A stretch of DNA of 64,000 bases, from the NCBI RefSeq assembly GCF_028561755.1, contig NZ_JAQQTD010000007.1, positions 1 through 64,000 of the forward strand, read 5' to 3'. Numbering within the stretch: the first letter of the stretch is position 1; every line of letters starts with the position of its first letter. Made by a program: the position numbers and the translations under genes. Below are positions 37,607 to 46,488 of the stretch, piece after piece. Under the pieces are notes generated by a model. The model saw only the letters and a list, made by a program, of their open reading frames with translations, was not told the origin of the DNA and did not search any database. The stretch is from Altibacter sp. HG106. GTDB taxonomy: Bacteria > Bacteroidota > Bacteroidia > Flavobacteriales > Flavobacteriaceae.

Positions 37607-37626
37607 AACCTGCCAATCGGCAGGTT
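37607..37626 (-). terminator. Hairpin after the acyl-CoA dehydrogenase gene
   Basis: AACCTGCC / GGCAGGTT with an AATC loop, 21 bases past the stop codon on the minus strand. The following tract (ATTTTATG) is only partly T, so it is a weak intrinsic terminator. The remainder of 37435-37647 holds nothing I recognise. Confidence 0.5.
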
Positions 37627-37647
37627 TTCCAAAGCTATTCTCCAGCG

Positions 37648-38790
37648 CTAGTCACGCAGCAAGCCTCTGGAGATCACAATCTTTTGAATTTCGCTGGTAC
37701 CTTCGTAGATCTGGGTAATCTTGGCATCCCGCATCAGGCGCTCCACGTGGTATTCTTTTACGTATCCGTTTCCTCCGTGAATTTGCACGGCTTCCACAGT
37801 AGTTTCCATCGCCACTTTACTGGCTTGTAATTTTGCCATGGCACCGCTCATATCGTAGTTGGCTCCCTGATCCTTGTCCCAGGCGGCTTTCATTACTAAA
37901 TGTCGCGCCGCTTCAATATTCACATGCATATCGGCCAACTTAAAAGCGATTGCCTGATGGTTGCAAATCTCTGTGCCAAAAGCCTTTCTGATCTTAGAAT
38001 ATTCTCTGGCTAAATCGTAGGCTCCTGCGGCAATTCCAAGGGCTTGAGCAGCAATTCCAATACGGCCTCCGCTTAAGGTTTTCATTGCGAATTTAAATCC
38101 GAATCCATCTTCGCCAATACGATTTTCCTTCGGAACTTTTACATCGTTAAAGTTGAGGGTGTGAGTATCGCTTCCCCGAATTCCCAATTTGTCCTCTTTC
38201 GGGCCTACCTCAAAACCATCCCAAGATTTTTCAACAATAAAGGCATTGATGCCTCGGTGTCCCTTGTCGCGATCGGTTTGTGCGATGACGAGATAGTAAT
38301 CGGCGCTACCTCCATTGGTAATCCAGTTTTTTGTACCGTTCAGGAGGTAATGATCTCCTTTGTCTACAGCAGTGGTACGTTGCGAAGTAGCATCGCTTCC
38401 TGCTTCCGGTTCGCTGAGGCAAAAAGCGCCAATCGATTCTCCGGTAGCGAGCTTGGTTAGGTATTTTTGTTTTTGTTCTTCAGACCCATAGGTTTCTAAT
38501 CCCCAGCATACAAGTGAGTTGTTTACGGAAACAATTACCGAAGCGGAAGCGTCGATCTTGCTGAGTTCTTCCATGGCAATCACATACGAAAGCGTGTCCA
38601 TTCCGCCACCGCCGTATTTTGGGTCGACCATCATTCCTAAGAATCCGAGTTCGCCCATTTTTTTGACTTGTTCGGTCGGAAAGGTTTGATTCGTATCTCG
38701 CTCAATCACTCCCGGGAGCAGTTCATTGTTGGCAAAATCACGCGCTGCCTCGCGTATCATCAGGTGTTCTTCGGAAAGGTTAAAATCCAT
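37648..38790 (-). CDS. Acyl-CoA dehydrogenase
   Basis: 380 residues from the ATG at 38790 (MDFNLSEEHLMIREAARDFA), the family's normal start. An upstream ATG at 38832 lies before the predicted transcription start. FAD-dependent first step of beta-oxidation (alpha-beta dehydrogenation of acyl-CoA). Family marks: CLSEPEAGSDATSQ and WITNGGSADYYLV for FAD and substrate, IQIHGGNGYVKEYHVERLMRD (split here), and the catalytic glutamate in ITQIYEGTSEIQ near the C-terminus. Chain-length specificity (short versus medium) cannot be told. Divergent from anmK. Confidence 0.93.
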   Translation of the reverse strand: MDFNLSEEHLMIREAARDFANNELLPGVIERDTNQTFPTEQVKKMGELGFLGMMVDPKYGGGGMDTLSYVIAMEELSKIDASASVIVSVNNSLVCWGLETYGSEEQKQKYLTKLATGESIGAFCLSEPEAGSDATSQRTTAVDKGDHYLLNGTKNWITNGGSADYYLVIAQTDRDKGHRGINAFIVEKSWDGFEVGPKEDKLGIRGSDTHTLNFNDVKVPKENRIGEDGFGFKFAMKTLSGGRIGIAAQALGIAAGAYDLAREYSKIRKAFGTEICNHQAIAFKLADMHVNIEAARHLVMKAAWDKDQGANYDMSGAMAKLQASKVAMETTVEAVQIHGGNGYVKEYHVERLMRDAKITQIYEGTSEIQKIVISRGLLRD

Positions 38791-38829
38791 GGTATCAGTA
38801 CTTTTATCTAAATCGTTTTCGATGCGCGG

Positions 38830-38860
38830 CAAAGATACCTTTTTGACTAGAATTTTTCAA
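38830..38860 (-). promoter_or_regulatory. Promoter of the acyl-CoA dehydrogenase gene
   Basis: On the minus strand, TTG (38860-38858), 20 bases, then an exact TATCTTTG (38837-38830). The -7 box ends 39 bases before the ATG at 38790, giving a short leader. It also rules against the upstream ATG at 38832. Confidence 0.6.
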
Positions 38861-38883
38861 TGAATCGCGCTATTTTTACAGAA

Positions 38884-39957
38884 ATGAAGCAGAACCAATA
38901 TCGGGTACTCGGAGTGATGAGTGGCACTTCCTTGGATGGGATCGATCTCGCGGTGGTGTCGTTACAGGCACCCACGGAAGGCAGGGATAACCATTGGTCC
39001 TTTTCGTTGGAAGAGACCCAAACAATCCCGTATGATCCTACCTGGAAACATATCCTGCGAGAAGCGGTTCATTTTTCGGAAGGCCGATTGCAACAGTTAA
39101 ATCATAAGTATACCCACTATCTGGCGTCTGTTATCAAAGAGCACTTCGGGCAAACGACCCTACAAGGCTTCGATGCCGTTTGTAGTCACGGTCATACTAT
39201 CTTGCATGAACCCGACAAAGGGTATACCCTGCAAATCGGCAATCAGCAAGCGTTGGCGTCGCTCTTGCAAACCACCGTGGTCTGTGATTTTCGCGTGGCC
39301 GACGTGGACTTGGGGGGGCAAGGGGCTCCCTTGGTCCCCGTAGGAGATCGCCTTCTATTTTCGGAATACAACTATTGTTTAAATCTGGGAGGTTTTGCGA
39401 ACTGTTCTTTTGAGTACCAAGGCAAACGGATCGCCTACGATATCTGTCCGGTTAACATTGTGCTGAATCGCTATGCTGAAAAATTAGGATTTGAGTACGA
39501 TGCTTCAGGAGCACTGGCTGCTTCGGGTACCATTAATGAAGAATTGCTTGAACAGCTCAATTCTCTGTCGTTTTACAAGCAAAAGCCGCCTAAATCGCTG
39601 GGAATAGAATGGGTTCTTCAAGAGATGTTTCCGCTTCTAAATGCTTCCGAAGAACCTCCTAAAAATATACTGCGCACCGTCACCGAACACATCGCGGTAC
39701 AATTAAGTCGCCAATTTAATCCGCAGGCTACCGTACTGGTTACTGGCGGGGGTGCCTACAACGATTATTTGCTGAACCGCCTTCGAATACATTCCCGAGC
39801 AACCTACATCTTGCCTGAAAAACAGCTTATTGATTTTAAGGAAGCCCTGGTATTTGCGCTTCTGGGGGTGTTGCGATTGCGAGGTGAGGCGAACTGTCTT
39901 TCAAGCGTCACAGGGGCGTCAAAAGACCATTCAAGCGGTGTGATTTATAAACCCTAA
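38884..39957 (+). CDS. anmK: Anhydro-N-acetylmuramic acid kinase
   Basis: 357 residues from the ATG at 38884 (MKQNQYRVLGVMSGTSLDG); an ATG at 38860 is an alternative. It opens and phosphorylates 1,6-anhydro-MurNAc from peptidoglycan turnover, giving MurNAc-6-P. The VMSGTSLDGIDLA phosphate-binding start, CSHGHTILHEPD, DFRVADVDLGGQGAPLVP (about 130-147) and VTGGGAYNDYLLNRL (about 290) are all canonical. No murQ or amgK neighbour is seen. The window also holds a GH73 glucosaminidase (8533) that acts on the same polymer. Confidence 0.95.
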   Translation: MKQNQYRVLGVMSGTSLDGIDLAVVSLQAPTEGRDNHWSFSLEETQTIPYDPTWKHILREAVHFSEGRLQQLNHKYTHYLASVIKEHFGQTTLQGFDAVCSHGHTILHEPDKGYTLQIGNQQALASLLQTTVVCDFRVADVDLGGQGAPLVPVGDRLLFSEYNYCLNLGGFANCSFEYQGKRIAYDICPVNIVLNRYAEKLGFEYDASGALAASGTINEELLEQLNSLSFYKQKPPKSLGIEWVLQEMFPLLNASEEPPKNILRTVTEHIAVQLSRQFNPQATVLVTGGGAYNDYLLNRLRIHSRATYILPEKQLIDFKEALVFALLGVLRLRGEANCLSSVTGASKDHSSGVIYKP

Positions 39958-39995
39958 AATAATGGTAAAATAACCTAAAGCCTTCACAACTTTTC

Positions 39996-40003
39996 TATAT
40001 TTG
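39996..40003 (+). promoter_or_regulatory. Candidate -7 box of the glutamate-type dehydrogenase gene
   Basis: TATATTTG matches TAnnTTTG exactly, 40 bases before the ATG at 40044. No clear TTG is found at the usual distance, so only the -7 element supports it. Confidence 0.4.
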
Positions 40004-40043
40004 TAGTTCTTACTTTAAATTTCCGTATCGAAGCTATTCCTGC

Positions 40044-41270
40044 ATGAAAGAACTCCTTAAGAAGTACGAAGAAAAAGATCCCGAAATTGTATTCCACTGG
40101 AACGACCCAGAAACCGAAGCGGAAGGGTGGACCGTCATCAACTCATTACGAGGCGGCGCAGCCGGCGGCGGAACGCGTATGCGTCCCGGTCTCGATCAAA
40201 ACGAAGTGCTATCTCTGGCCAAAACCATGGAAGTGAAATTTACCGTCTCGGGTCCGCCTATCGGTGGCGCGAAGTCTGGTATTAATTTCGATCCTAGCGA
40301 CCCACGAAAAAAAGGAGTCTTAGAACGCTGGTATAAAGCGGTTTCTCCCCTTTTGAAAGCCTACTATGGAACCGGGGGCGACCTCAATGTCGATGAAATT
40401 CACGAAGTAATTCCCATCACCGAAGAAAGCGGCGTATGGCATCCTCAAGAGGGGGTGTTCAACGGTCATTTTACGCCTTCCGAAGCCGATAAGATCAATC
40501 GCATTGGGCAATTACGGCAAGGTGTCATTAAGGTTCTGGAAAATGAAACCTATTCTCCGGATGCCTCTAGAAAATATACGGTGGCAGACATGATCACCGG
40601 GTATGGTGTAGCAGAAGCAGCGCGACATTATTATGAGATCTACGGTGGAGATATCAAAGGGAAGCGTGCGATCGTGCAGGGCTTTGGAAACGTAGGCGCT
40701 TCAGCGGCCTACTACCTGGCTCAGGCGGGCGCTAAAATAGTGGGAATCATCGATCGCGTTGGCGGAATTATTGACGAAGATGGATTAGGCTTTGAAGAGA
40801 TCAAATCGTTGTTTCTGAAGAAAGAGCGCAATACTTTGCAGACCGAAAACATGCTTTCGTTTGAAGAAATGAACGAAAAAATCTGGAGTTTGGAAGCCGA
40901 AATCTTTGCGCCTTGTGCCGCGTCCCGACTGATCACGCAAGAGCAGATCGCGACCTTGATCGATACGGGTCTGGAAGTGATTAGCTGCGGCGCCAATGTG
41001 CCGTTTGCCGATACGGAAATATTCTTCGGTCCCATTATGGAGTTTACCGATAACAAAGTCAGTTTAATCCCTGATTTTATTAGTAACTGCGGAATGGCTC
41101 GTGTGTTCGCTTATTTTATGGAACGGAAGGTACAAATGACAGACGAGGCCATCTTCAATGATACCTCCATGACCATCCGAAATGCCATTCAGAATACCTT
41201 CGACAATAACAGCACCAAGACAAATATTAGCAAGACGGCTTTTGAAATTGCGCTGAAACAATTAATTTAG
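40044..41270 (+). CDS. Glu/Leu/Phe/Val dehydrogenase
   Basis: 408 residues. NAD(P)-dependent oxidative deamination of an amino acid, probably glutamate. N-terminal substrate domain: SLRGGAAGGGTRMRPG and the catalytic lysine region GPPIGGAKSGINFDP (about 71-85), with ERWYKAVSPLLKAYYGTGGDLNVDE, split here, carrying the catalytic aspartate. C-terminal Rossmann domain: VQGFGNVGASAAYYLAQAGAKIV, in parts, near 215. Hexameric GDHs are about 420-450 residues; this is slightly shorter, and Leu/Phe specificity cannot be excluded. It is 23 bases upstream of nhaD, possibly one transcript. Confidence 0.9.
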   Translation: MKELLKKYEEKDPEIVFHWNDPETEAEGWTVINSLRGGAAGGGTRMRPGLDQNEVLSLAKTMEVKFTVSGPPIGGAKSGINFDPSDPRKKGVLERWYKAVSPLLKAYYGTGGDLNVDEIHEVIPITEESGVWHPQEGVFNGHFTPSEADKINRIGQLRQGVIKVLENETYSPDASRKYTVADMITGYGVAEAARHYYEIYGGDIKGKRAIVQGFGNVGASAAYYLAQAGAKIVGIIDRVGGIIDEDGLGFEEIKSLFLKKERNTLQTENMLSFEEMNEKIWSLEAEIFAPCAASRLITQEQIATLIDTGLEVISCGANVPFADTEIFFGPIMEFTDNKVSLIPDFISNCGMARVFAYFMERKVQMTDEAIFNDTSMTIRNAIQNTFDNNSTKTNISKTAFEIALKQLI

Positions 41271-41293
41271 AACCATACTAAACACACCCATAT

Positions 41294-42661
41294 ATGGAGT
41301 CCATCATTATCTTGATATTTGTAATAGGCTATCTCTCTATTACACTCGAACACCCCTTAAAATTAGACAAAACAGTTCCCGCGCTTATCATGGCCGCACT
41401 TATTTGGGCCTTATTAGCGGTAGGATTCCATGAAGGTTGGTTTGATGTTATCAATACGGAAGAACAAGCCTTTAACTTTTTGTCGGGAGGTGAAGTGGCC
41501 GAAGAGGGCTTCAATGGAACCTTATTACACCATTTAGGGAAGACCGCAGAAATTTTAATCTTCCTAATTGGCGCCATGACCATTGTCGAGATTATTGATC
41601 TTCACCGTGGGTTTGAAGTGCTGAAAGGCGCCGTGAAAACCCGAAGTAAGCGCAAATTGCTGTGGATCATTGGTATTTTAGCGTTTATCCTTTCGGCTAT
41701 TATCGATAACCTTACCGCGACGATCGTTCTGGTAACTTTACTTCGCAAACTCATTCAGAAGCGAGAAGACCGCCTTTGGTATGCGGCTATGGTTGTGATT
41801 GCCGCCAACGCTGGTGGAGCCTGGTCGCCCATTGGAGACGTTACTACCACCATGCTTTGGATCGCAGACCGCGTAAGTGCGCTTGGATTGATTGAGTATG
41901 TGGTATTACCTTCTATTGCCTGTTTCTTATTGCCCTTCTTTATTGCGGGCATGCTTAAACCCTTCAAAGGAGAAATTTCGGTGGATAGTACTGAAGACCT
42001 GGAAGCCGAACGACTGTTGAGCAGTCGCACCATGTTATTTCTTGGTTTGGGAATGATCGTATCGGTACCCATCTTTAAAACAGTAACCCACTTACCGCCG
42101 TACATGGGAATGATGCTGGCCCTAGGAGTTGTATGGTTGGTTTCTGAATACATTCACCCGGAAGAAGATTTTACCGAAGAACGGCGTCATCTCTATTCGG
42201 CGCATAAAGCATTGTCGCGGATTGAAATTTCCAGTATTCTATTCTTCTTAGGAATTCTAATGGCCGTCGCCGGATTGGAAAGTCTGGTATACGGTGTCGT
42301 TAACGGGGAAGAAGTAGGAACCCTTCGATATTTAGCGGAAGTACTTCAGAAAGCCATTCCGAGTCAGGATGTGGTGGTTATTCTCTTAGGAGTCTTGTCG
42401 GCGATCATCGACAACGTGCCGCTAGTAGCAGCCTCTATGGGAATGTATGACGCTCCCATGGATTCACCGCTATGGCATTTTATCGCCTATTCTGCCGGAA
42501 CCGGAGGAAGTATGCTCATCATTGGATCGGCTGCGGGTGTAGCCGCTATGGGAATGGAGCGAATCGACTTCATCTGGTATCTGCGCAAAATAGCTTGGTT
42601 GGCATTGATCGGCTTCTTAGCCGGTGCCGCCGTGTTCTTAGCGGTAGAATACCTTTTCTAA
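41294..42661 (+). CDS. nhaD: Sodium/proton antiporter NhaD
   Basis: 455 residues with about 11-12 membrane helices. Exchanges Na+ (or Li+) for H+ across the cytoplasmic membrane, important in salt. The family motifs include ILSAIIDNLTATIVLVTLL (about 135-153) and the second half-repeat LGVLSAIIDNVPLVAASMG (about 365-383); each holds the ion-binding Asp-Asn pair expected for the ion-transporter superfamily. GGAWSPIGDVTTTMLW and GTGGSMLIIGSAAGVAAMG line the transport path. It fits a marine habitat. It precedes exbB by 56 bases. Confidence 0.93.
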   Translation: MESIIILIFVIGYLSITLEHPLKLDKTVPALIMAALIWALLAVGFHEGWFDVINTEEQAFNFLSGGEVAEEGFNGTLLHHLGKTAEILIFLIGAMTIVEIIDLHRGFEVLKGAVKTRSKRKLLWIIGILAFILSAIIDNLTATIVLVTLLRKLIQKREDRLWYAAMVVIAANAGGAWSPIGDVTTTMLWIADRVSALGLIEYVVLPSIACFLLPFFIAGMLKPFKGEISVDSTEDLEAERLLSSRTMLFLGLGMIVSVPIFKTVTHLPPYMGMMLALGVVWLVSEYIHPEEDFTEERRHLYSAHKALSRIEISSILFFLGILMAVAGLESLVYGVVNGEEVGTLRYLAEVLQKAIPSQDVVVILLGVLSAIIDNVPLVAASMGMYDAPMDSPLWHFIAYSAGTGGSMLIIGSAAGVAAMGMERIDFIWYLRKIAWLALIGFLAGAAVFLAVEYLF

Positions 42662-42717
42662 GTCCCAAACAATTTAAAGACGCCTTTGTCGTTATCCATT
42701 AAAACCTAAAGGAACCT

Positions 42718-43419
42718 ATGCTTACCCTCTTCTTTCAGGACGGTGCGGAAGCAACCGGGCAAGAATTAGAGCCCGTTGTAGAAGAAAAAACACTGTCGGT
42801 TATTGAACTCATTATGAATGGCGGCCTCGGAGCGCAAGTCATTATTGGAGTTCTGTTCGTATTGCTTTTTATTGCGGTCTATATCTACTTTGAGCGCTTG
42901 TTTGCGATCAAAGCCGCTTCTAAACTGGACAACAATTTCATGAACCAGATCAAAGACAATGTAGCGAACGGAAATGTACAAGCGGCTAAAATGCTCTGTG
43001 CCCAACAAAACAGTCCGGTGGCCCGCCTTACCGAAAAAGGGGTATCGCGTATTGGGAGTCCGTTAGAGGATATCAACACCGCCATCGAAAATGCAGGTCG
43101 ATTAGAGGTCTATAAGCTTGAAAAGAACGTAAGTGTGTTAGCGACCATCGCCGGAGCCGCACCCATGATTGGGTTCTTGGGAACGGTGATCGGGATGGTA
43201 TTGGCGTTTCATCAATTGGCGACGAGCAGCGGACAAGCAGAAATGGGCGCTCTTGCCGAAGGTATTTACACAGCGATGACGACAACAGTTGCAGGATTGA
43301 TCGTGGGGATTATTGCCTATATGGGATATAACCACCTGGTGGTGCGCACCGATAAGGTAGTCCACCAAATGGAAGCCACGGCAGTAGATTTCCTCGACTT
43401 ATTAAACGAACCGGCTTAA
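42718..43419 (+). CDS. exbB: MotA/TolQ/ExbB proton channel family protein
   Basis: 233 residues with three membrane helices: IIGVLFVLLFIAVYIYFERL (about 40-60), a helix in TIAGAAPMIGFLGTVIGMVL (about 140-160) and TTTVAGLIVGIIAYMGY (about 185-205). The second and third helices, with the cytoplasmic domain between the first two, are typical of ExbB. Together with ExbD and TonB it converts proton-motive force to outer-membrane transport. Stop and the exbD start are one base apart. Confidence 0.93.
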   Translation: MLTLFFQDGAEATGQELEPVVEEKTLSVIELIMNGGLGAQVIIGVLFVLLFIAVYIYFERLFAIKAASKLDNNFMNQIKDNVANGNVQAAKMLCAQQNSPVARLTEKGVSRIGSPLEDINTAIENAGRLEVYKLEKNVSVLATIAGAAPMIGFLGTVIGMVLAFHQLATSSGQAEMGALAEGIYTAMTTTVAGLIVGIIAYMGYNHLVVRTDKVVHQMEATAVDFLDLLNEPA

Positions 43420-43420
43420 A

Positions 43421-43813
43421 ATGAATTTACGCGGTCGAAATAAAATCAGTCCCGAATTCAGCATGAGCTCCATGACCGATATTGTATTCCTGTTGTTAGT
43501 CTTTTTCCTATTGACCTCTCCTGCGATTACTCCGGATGCCCTGGATCTTATACTTCCGAAGGCAAAAGGAAAATCAACGAATCAGCAAAAAGCCTCGGTA
43601 AGTATTACCAGCGCCGGCGCGTATTATGTAAATAAAGAGCGCGTTAGTGAATACAGCATTGAATCAGAATTGAAAAGCATATTGGCAGGACAGGAAGAGC
43701 CTACCATCATTTTAAGAGCCGAAGAAGGTGTGCCCATTGAAGATGCCGTCTTTGTAATGGACATTGCCAATAAAAACGATTTTAAGGTCGTTCTAGCGGT
43801 ACGTCCCAATTAG
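43421..43813 (+). CDS. exbD: ExbD/TolR family biopolymer transport protein
   Basis: 130 residues. A single N-terminal membrane helix holds the proton-binding aspartate (SMTDIVFLLLVFFLLTSPA, Asp about residue 20), and the C-terminal periplasmic domain (VPIEDAVFVMDIANKNDFKVVLAV) is typical of ExbD/TolR. It works with ExbB in the inner membrane to energise TonB. Its stop codon overlaps the start of a structured GC-rich element, and tonB follows 174 bases later. Confidence 0.93.
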   Translation: MNLRGRNKISPEFSMSSMTDIVFLLLVFFLLTSPAITPDALDLILPKAKGKSTNQQKASVSITSAGAYYVNKERVSEYSIESELKSILAGQEEPTIILRAEEGVPIEDAVFVMDIANKNDFKVVLAVRPN

Positions 43814-43947
43814 GGCGTTCCCCCGCCTGCGGCGCGGTCCGGCCTGCCTGCCGGCAGAGGCAGGCTTTCGGCACTACACGGTAGATTGCCTCAATCTGCC
43901 TGATTTCTCAAATATGAGGTTAAGGCGGCAGACAGGTCCGTAACGCA
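43813..43947. repeat. Structured GC-rich REP-like element between exbD and tonB
   Basis: About 135 bases, starting GGGCGTTCC over the exbD stop and ending CCGTAACGC. Inside are short inverted repeats such as GCCTGC / GCAGGC and CCTGCCGGCAG. I associate the GGGCGTT ... CGTAACGC form with flavobacterial interspersed intergenic repeats, from memory. Its GC content is higher than the neighbourhood. It could be a REP-like element or influence the exbD-tonB mRNA. Confidence 0.5.
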
Positions 43948-43987
43948 GAAAGAAACATTGGAATCAAATTTTGTAGTTCAACAACAC

Positions 43988-44806
43988 ATGGCACTATTAG
44001 ACACCCAACATAAAAAAAGAAGCATGACGATCACCGTGGTGCTACACGTGCTTATTTTGCTGCTGTTGTTCTACGTGGGGCTTACGTATTTAGACCCGCC
44101 TCCTGAAGATGGGATTGCCGTAAACTTCGGCACCATGGACACGGGTAGTGGAGACGTTCAGCCTAATGAACCTATCAAATCGGCGCCTCAGGAAACCACC
44201 CCGCCACCCGTTTCACAACCCAAAAGCGAGATCAAAGAAGAGGTGGTCACACAAGATACTGAGGAAGCTCCTGTCATCAAAAAAGAAGAAAAAAAGGTGG
44301 AGGCGGTAGAAACGCCTAAAGAGACGCCTAAGAAGGAACCTCCAAAAAAGGTAGAACCCAAACCTGATAAAACCACTACCGACGCTATTTCGAGCCTGAT
44401 TAACGGACCTAAAAACAACGGTACCGCCCAAGGCAGCGAAGGCGATGACAACACCAGGGGTGATAAAGGAGATCCCAATGGCGACCCCAATGCCAAAAGT
44501 TATTACGGTACCGGCAAAGGATTGGATGGCGACGGAAATTATCTATTGGGCGGCCGAAAAGCGTTGAACAAGGCCAAGGAGACTCAGGAATGCAACGAAG
44601 CCGGAACGGTGGTGGTAAGTATCGAAGTAGACCGCAACGGTCGCGTAATCAGCGCCACTCCCGGGGTGCGTGGAACTACGAATAATTCAAGATGTTTGCT
44701 GGAGCCCGCCAAGCGCGCCGCCTTGGCAACAAAATTTAATTCCGATAGCAATGCGCCCGCCAAGCAGATTGGGAAAATCATCTACAATTTCAAACTTTCA
44801 CAATAA
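43988..44806 (+). CDS. tonB: Energy transducer TonB-like protein
   Basis: 272 residues from the ATG at 43988; the longer frame starts at a TTG. One N-terminal helix (ITVVLHVLILLLLFYVGLTYL, in parts) anchors it in the inner membrane. A Pro/Glu/Lys-rich linker (ETPPPVSQPKSEIKEE, KKVEAVETPKETPKKEPP) spans the periplasm. The C-terminal domain (VVVSIEVDRNGRVISATPGV, IGKIIYNFKLSQ) is a TonB_C domain that contacts TonB-dependent receptors. With ExbB/ExbD it couples proton force to uptake. The last 30 bases were copied in a later duplication (see 44784-46240). Confidence 0.88.
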   Translation: MALLDTQHKKRSMTITVVLHVLILLLLFYVGLTYLDPPPEDGIAVNFGTMDTGSGDVQPNEPIKSAPQETTPPPVSQPKSEIKEEVVTQDTEEAPVIKKEEKKVEAVETPKETPKKEPPKKVEPKPDKTTTDAISSLINGPKNNGTAQGSEGDDNTRGDKGDPNGDPNAKSYYGTGKGLDGDGNYLLGGRKALNKAKETQECNEAGTVVVSIEVDRNGRVISATPGVRGTTNNSRCLLEPAKRAALATKFNSDSNAPAKQIGKIIYNFKLSQ

Positions 44807-44818
44807 TACATTAGGAAA

Positions 44819-45481
44819 CTACCGGGCAATTATCAGTTTTTTAATTTCTCTGGCATTTTCGGCTTCTATCGTTAAAAAATACACTCCGGCTGGCAGGGTG
44901 CTCACGTCCATACGTAAGGGTAAGGTACCACCCTTTTTTTGTTGTACTTGTTGACCTTGGGCATTATAGAGTGTGAGCTGTTGCACGGGGATGGCGGCTC
45001 CTTGTATGGTGATGATCTCCCGCCCCGGGATAGGGGTGATGGTAAGCATGGCCAGTGCTGTACTTTCCACATTTAACACGATGGGGTCTTCCAGCGGGGC
45101 AGAAAAAGTAGTTGAGGCGCTATCGGCAAGCTCTTTGGGTAAATAATTACATTCCAGTTCGGGATCCAGGGTAAAATATATCTCGCATGTAAAATGATAG
45201 TCTGCGGGCACCTGAGGTAGTGTTATTAGATGATCGGTAGTGATGGTGGTAGGGATAACATCAAGATTTTGGAGGTAGCATAATTTTAGGATGATACTGT
45301 CATTAGTAACCACCTGTGCTTCTTCAAGATAGGCTGTCGAAAAATTAGGACTATGCATTACCACTTCCACATCAATTTCTGAAGGATCGCCGGTAGGCGA
45401 AATCGTAACTCGCTCAATTCTGCCTTGACACAGGGTGACCGTGGTATATAGTAAGAACACAAGAACTACATAGGGTTTCAT
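44819..45481 (-). CDS. T9SS-sorted secreted protein, tandem copy A
   Basis: 220 residues from the ATG at 45481, followed by a signal peptide (MKPYVVLVFLLYTTVTLCQ). A beta-rich domain (residues about 20-140, with two cysteines in HFTCEIYFTLDPELECNYL) precedes a type A sorting tail (ITIQGAAIPVQQLTLYNAQG, LPAGVYFLTIEAENAREIKK), the recognised C-terminal signal for T9SS export. No function for the mature part is recognised. Copy B (45548-46210) differs at about 19 of 220 residues, clustered at the two ends. Convergent with tonB: the two stops are 12 bases apart. Confidence 0.8.
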   Translation of the reverse strand: MKPYVVLVFLLYTTVTLCQGRIERVTISPTGDPSEIDVEVVMHSPNFSTAYLEEAQVVTNDSIILKLCYLQNLDVIPTTITTDHLITLPQVPADYHFTCEIYFTLDPELECNYLPKELADSASTTFSAPLEDPIVLNVESTALAMLTITPIPGREIITIQGAAIPVQQLTLYNAQGQQVQQKKGGTLPLRMDVSTLPAGVYFLTIEAENAREIKKLIIAR

Positions 45482-45547
45482 AAAATTAATTTTTGAGAAG
45501 GTTATATGTATCCACAATTTCAAACTTTTACAATAGTGAGTTATGAA

Positions 45548-46210
45548 TTACCGAGCTATTATTAATTTTTTTATCTCCCTAGCGTTTTTGGCTTCTATCG
45601 TTAAAAAATAGAGGCCGGCTGGCAGGGTACTCACATCCATACGTAAAGGTAGCGTGCCACCATTTTGGTGTTGCACGTTTTGACCTTGAGCATTATAGAG
45701 AGTGAGCTGTTGCACGGGAATGGCTGCTCCTTGTATGGTGATGATCTCCCGCCCCGGGATAGGGGTGATAGTAAGCATAGCCAACATTGTACTTTCCACA
45801 TTTAACACGATGGGGTCTTCCAGCGGGGCAGAAAAAGTATTTGAGGCGCTATCGGCAAGCTCTTTGGGTAAATAATTACATTCCAGTTCAGGATCTAAGG
45901 TAAAATATATCTCGCATGTAAAATGATAATCCGCGGGCACCTGAGGTAGTGTTATTAGATGATCGGTAGTGATGGTGGTAGGGATAACATTAAGATTTTG
46001 AACGTAGCATAACTTTAGGATGATACTGTCAGTAGTAACCACCTGAGCTTCTTCGAGATAGGCTGTCGAAAAATTAGGGCTATGCATTACCACTTCCACG
46101 TCAATTTCTGCAGGATCGCCGGTAGGCGAAATCGTAACTCGCTCAATGCTTCCTTGACTTAGGGTTATTGTGGCATATAGCAAGCATGCAAGAACTATAT
46201 AGGGTTTCAT
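45548..46210 (-). CDS. T9SS-sorted secreted protein, tandem copy B
   Basis: 220 residues from the ATG at 46210, with a signal peptide (MKPYIVLACLLYATITLSQ). Same architecture as copy A: beta-rich domain with paired cysteines and a type A sorting tail (LPAGLYFLTIEAKNAREIKK). The central region is almost unchanged from copy A, while the signal peptide and tail carry most substitutions, as expected for relaxed ends. The upstream gap 46211-46488 (278 bases, AT-rich) shows no further gene. Confidence 0.8.
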   Translation of the reverse strand: MKPYIVLACLLYATITLSQGSIERVTISPTGDPAEIDVEVVMHSPNFSTAYLEEAQVVTTDSIILKLCYVQNLNVIPTTITTDHLITLPQVPADYHFTCEIYFTLDPELECNYLPKELADSASNTFSAPLEDPIVLNVESTMLAMLTITPIPGREIITIQGAAIPVQQLTLYNAQGQNVQHQNGGTLPLRMDVSTLPAGLYFLTIEAKNAREIKKLIIAR

Positions 46211-46488
46211 AAAATTAATTTTTAACAAGGTTATATGTATCCACAATATCACCATCACAGATTAATGCTAGGGTGTAATAGCCGGTTACACATGCAGGGG
46301 AGCGTCGTCAATATACGAAATAACTAGGTCTATATAAGTGGCTCTTCTTTTATATCACAGCCAAGATTTATGGTTCTTATATACGCAATCTTTCAATAAA
46401 TAGCCTGCGTAGCATCTTTCAGTAGCTCGTTTTCTCAGTGTCAAAAAAAGCTGCTGTTTTTCAGTATCTTTATCAAAAATAAGATACT

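Larger units (their letters stand above)
44784..46240. repeat. Tandem duplication of a T9SS cargo gene, period about 730 bases
   Basis: Two near-identical units. The 3' tail of tonB (ACAATTTCAAACTTTCACAA at 44784-44803) reappears between the two genes as ACAATTTCAAACTTTTACAA (45514-45533). The gene starts (45481, 46210) and stops (44819, 45548) are both 729 bases apart. The outer end reads TATCCACAATATC at 46238. So the duplicated unit ran from inside tonB to just upstream of the cargo gene, joined at a short CACAAT-type homology. Confidence 0.85.
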
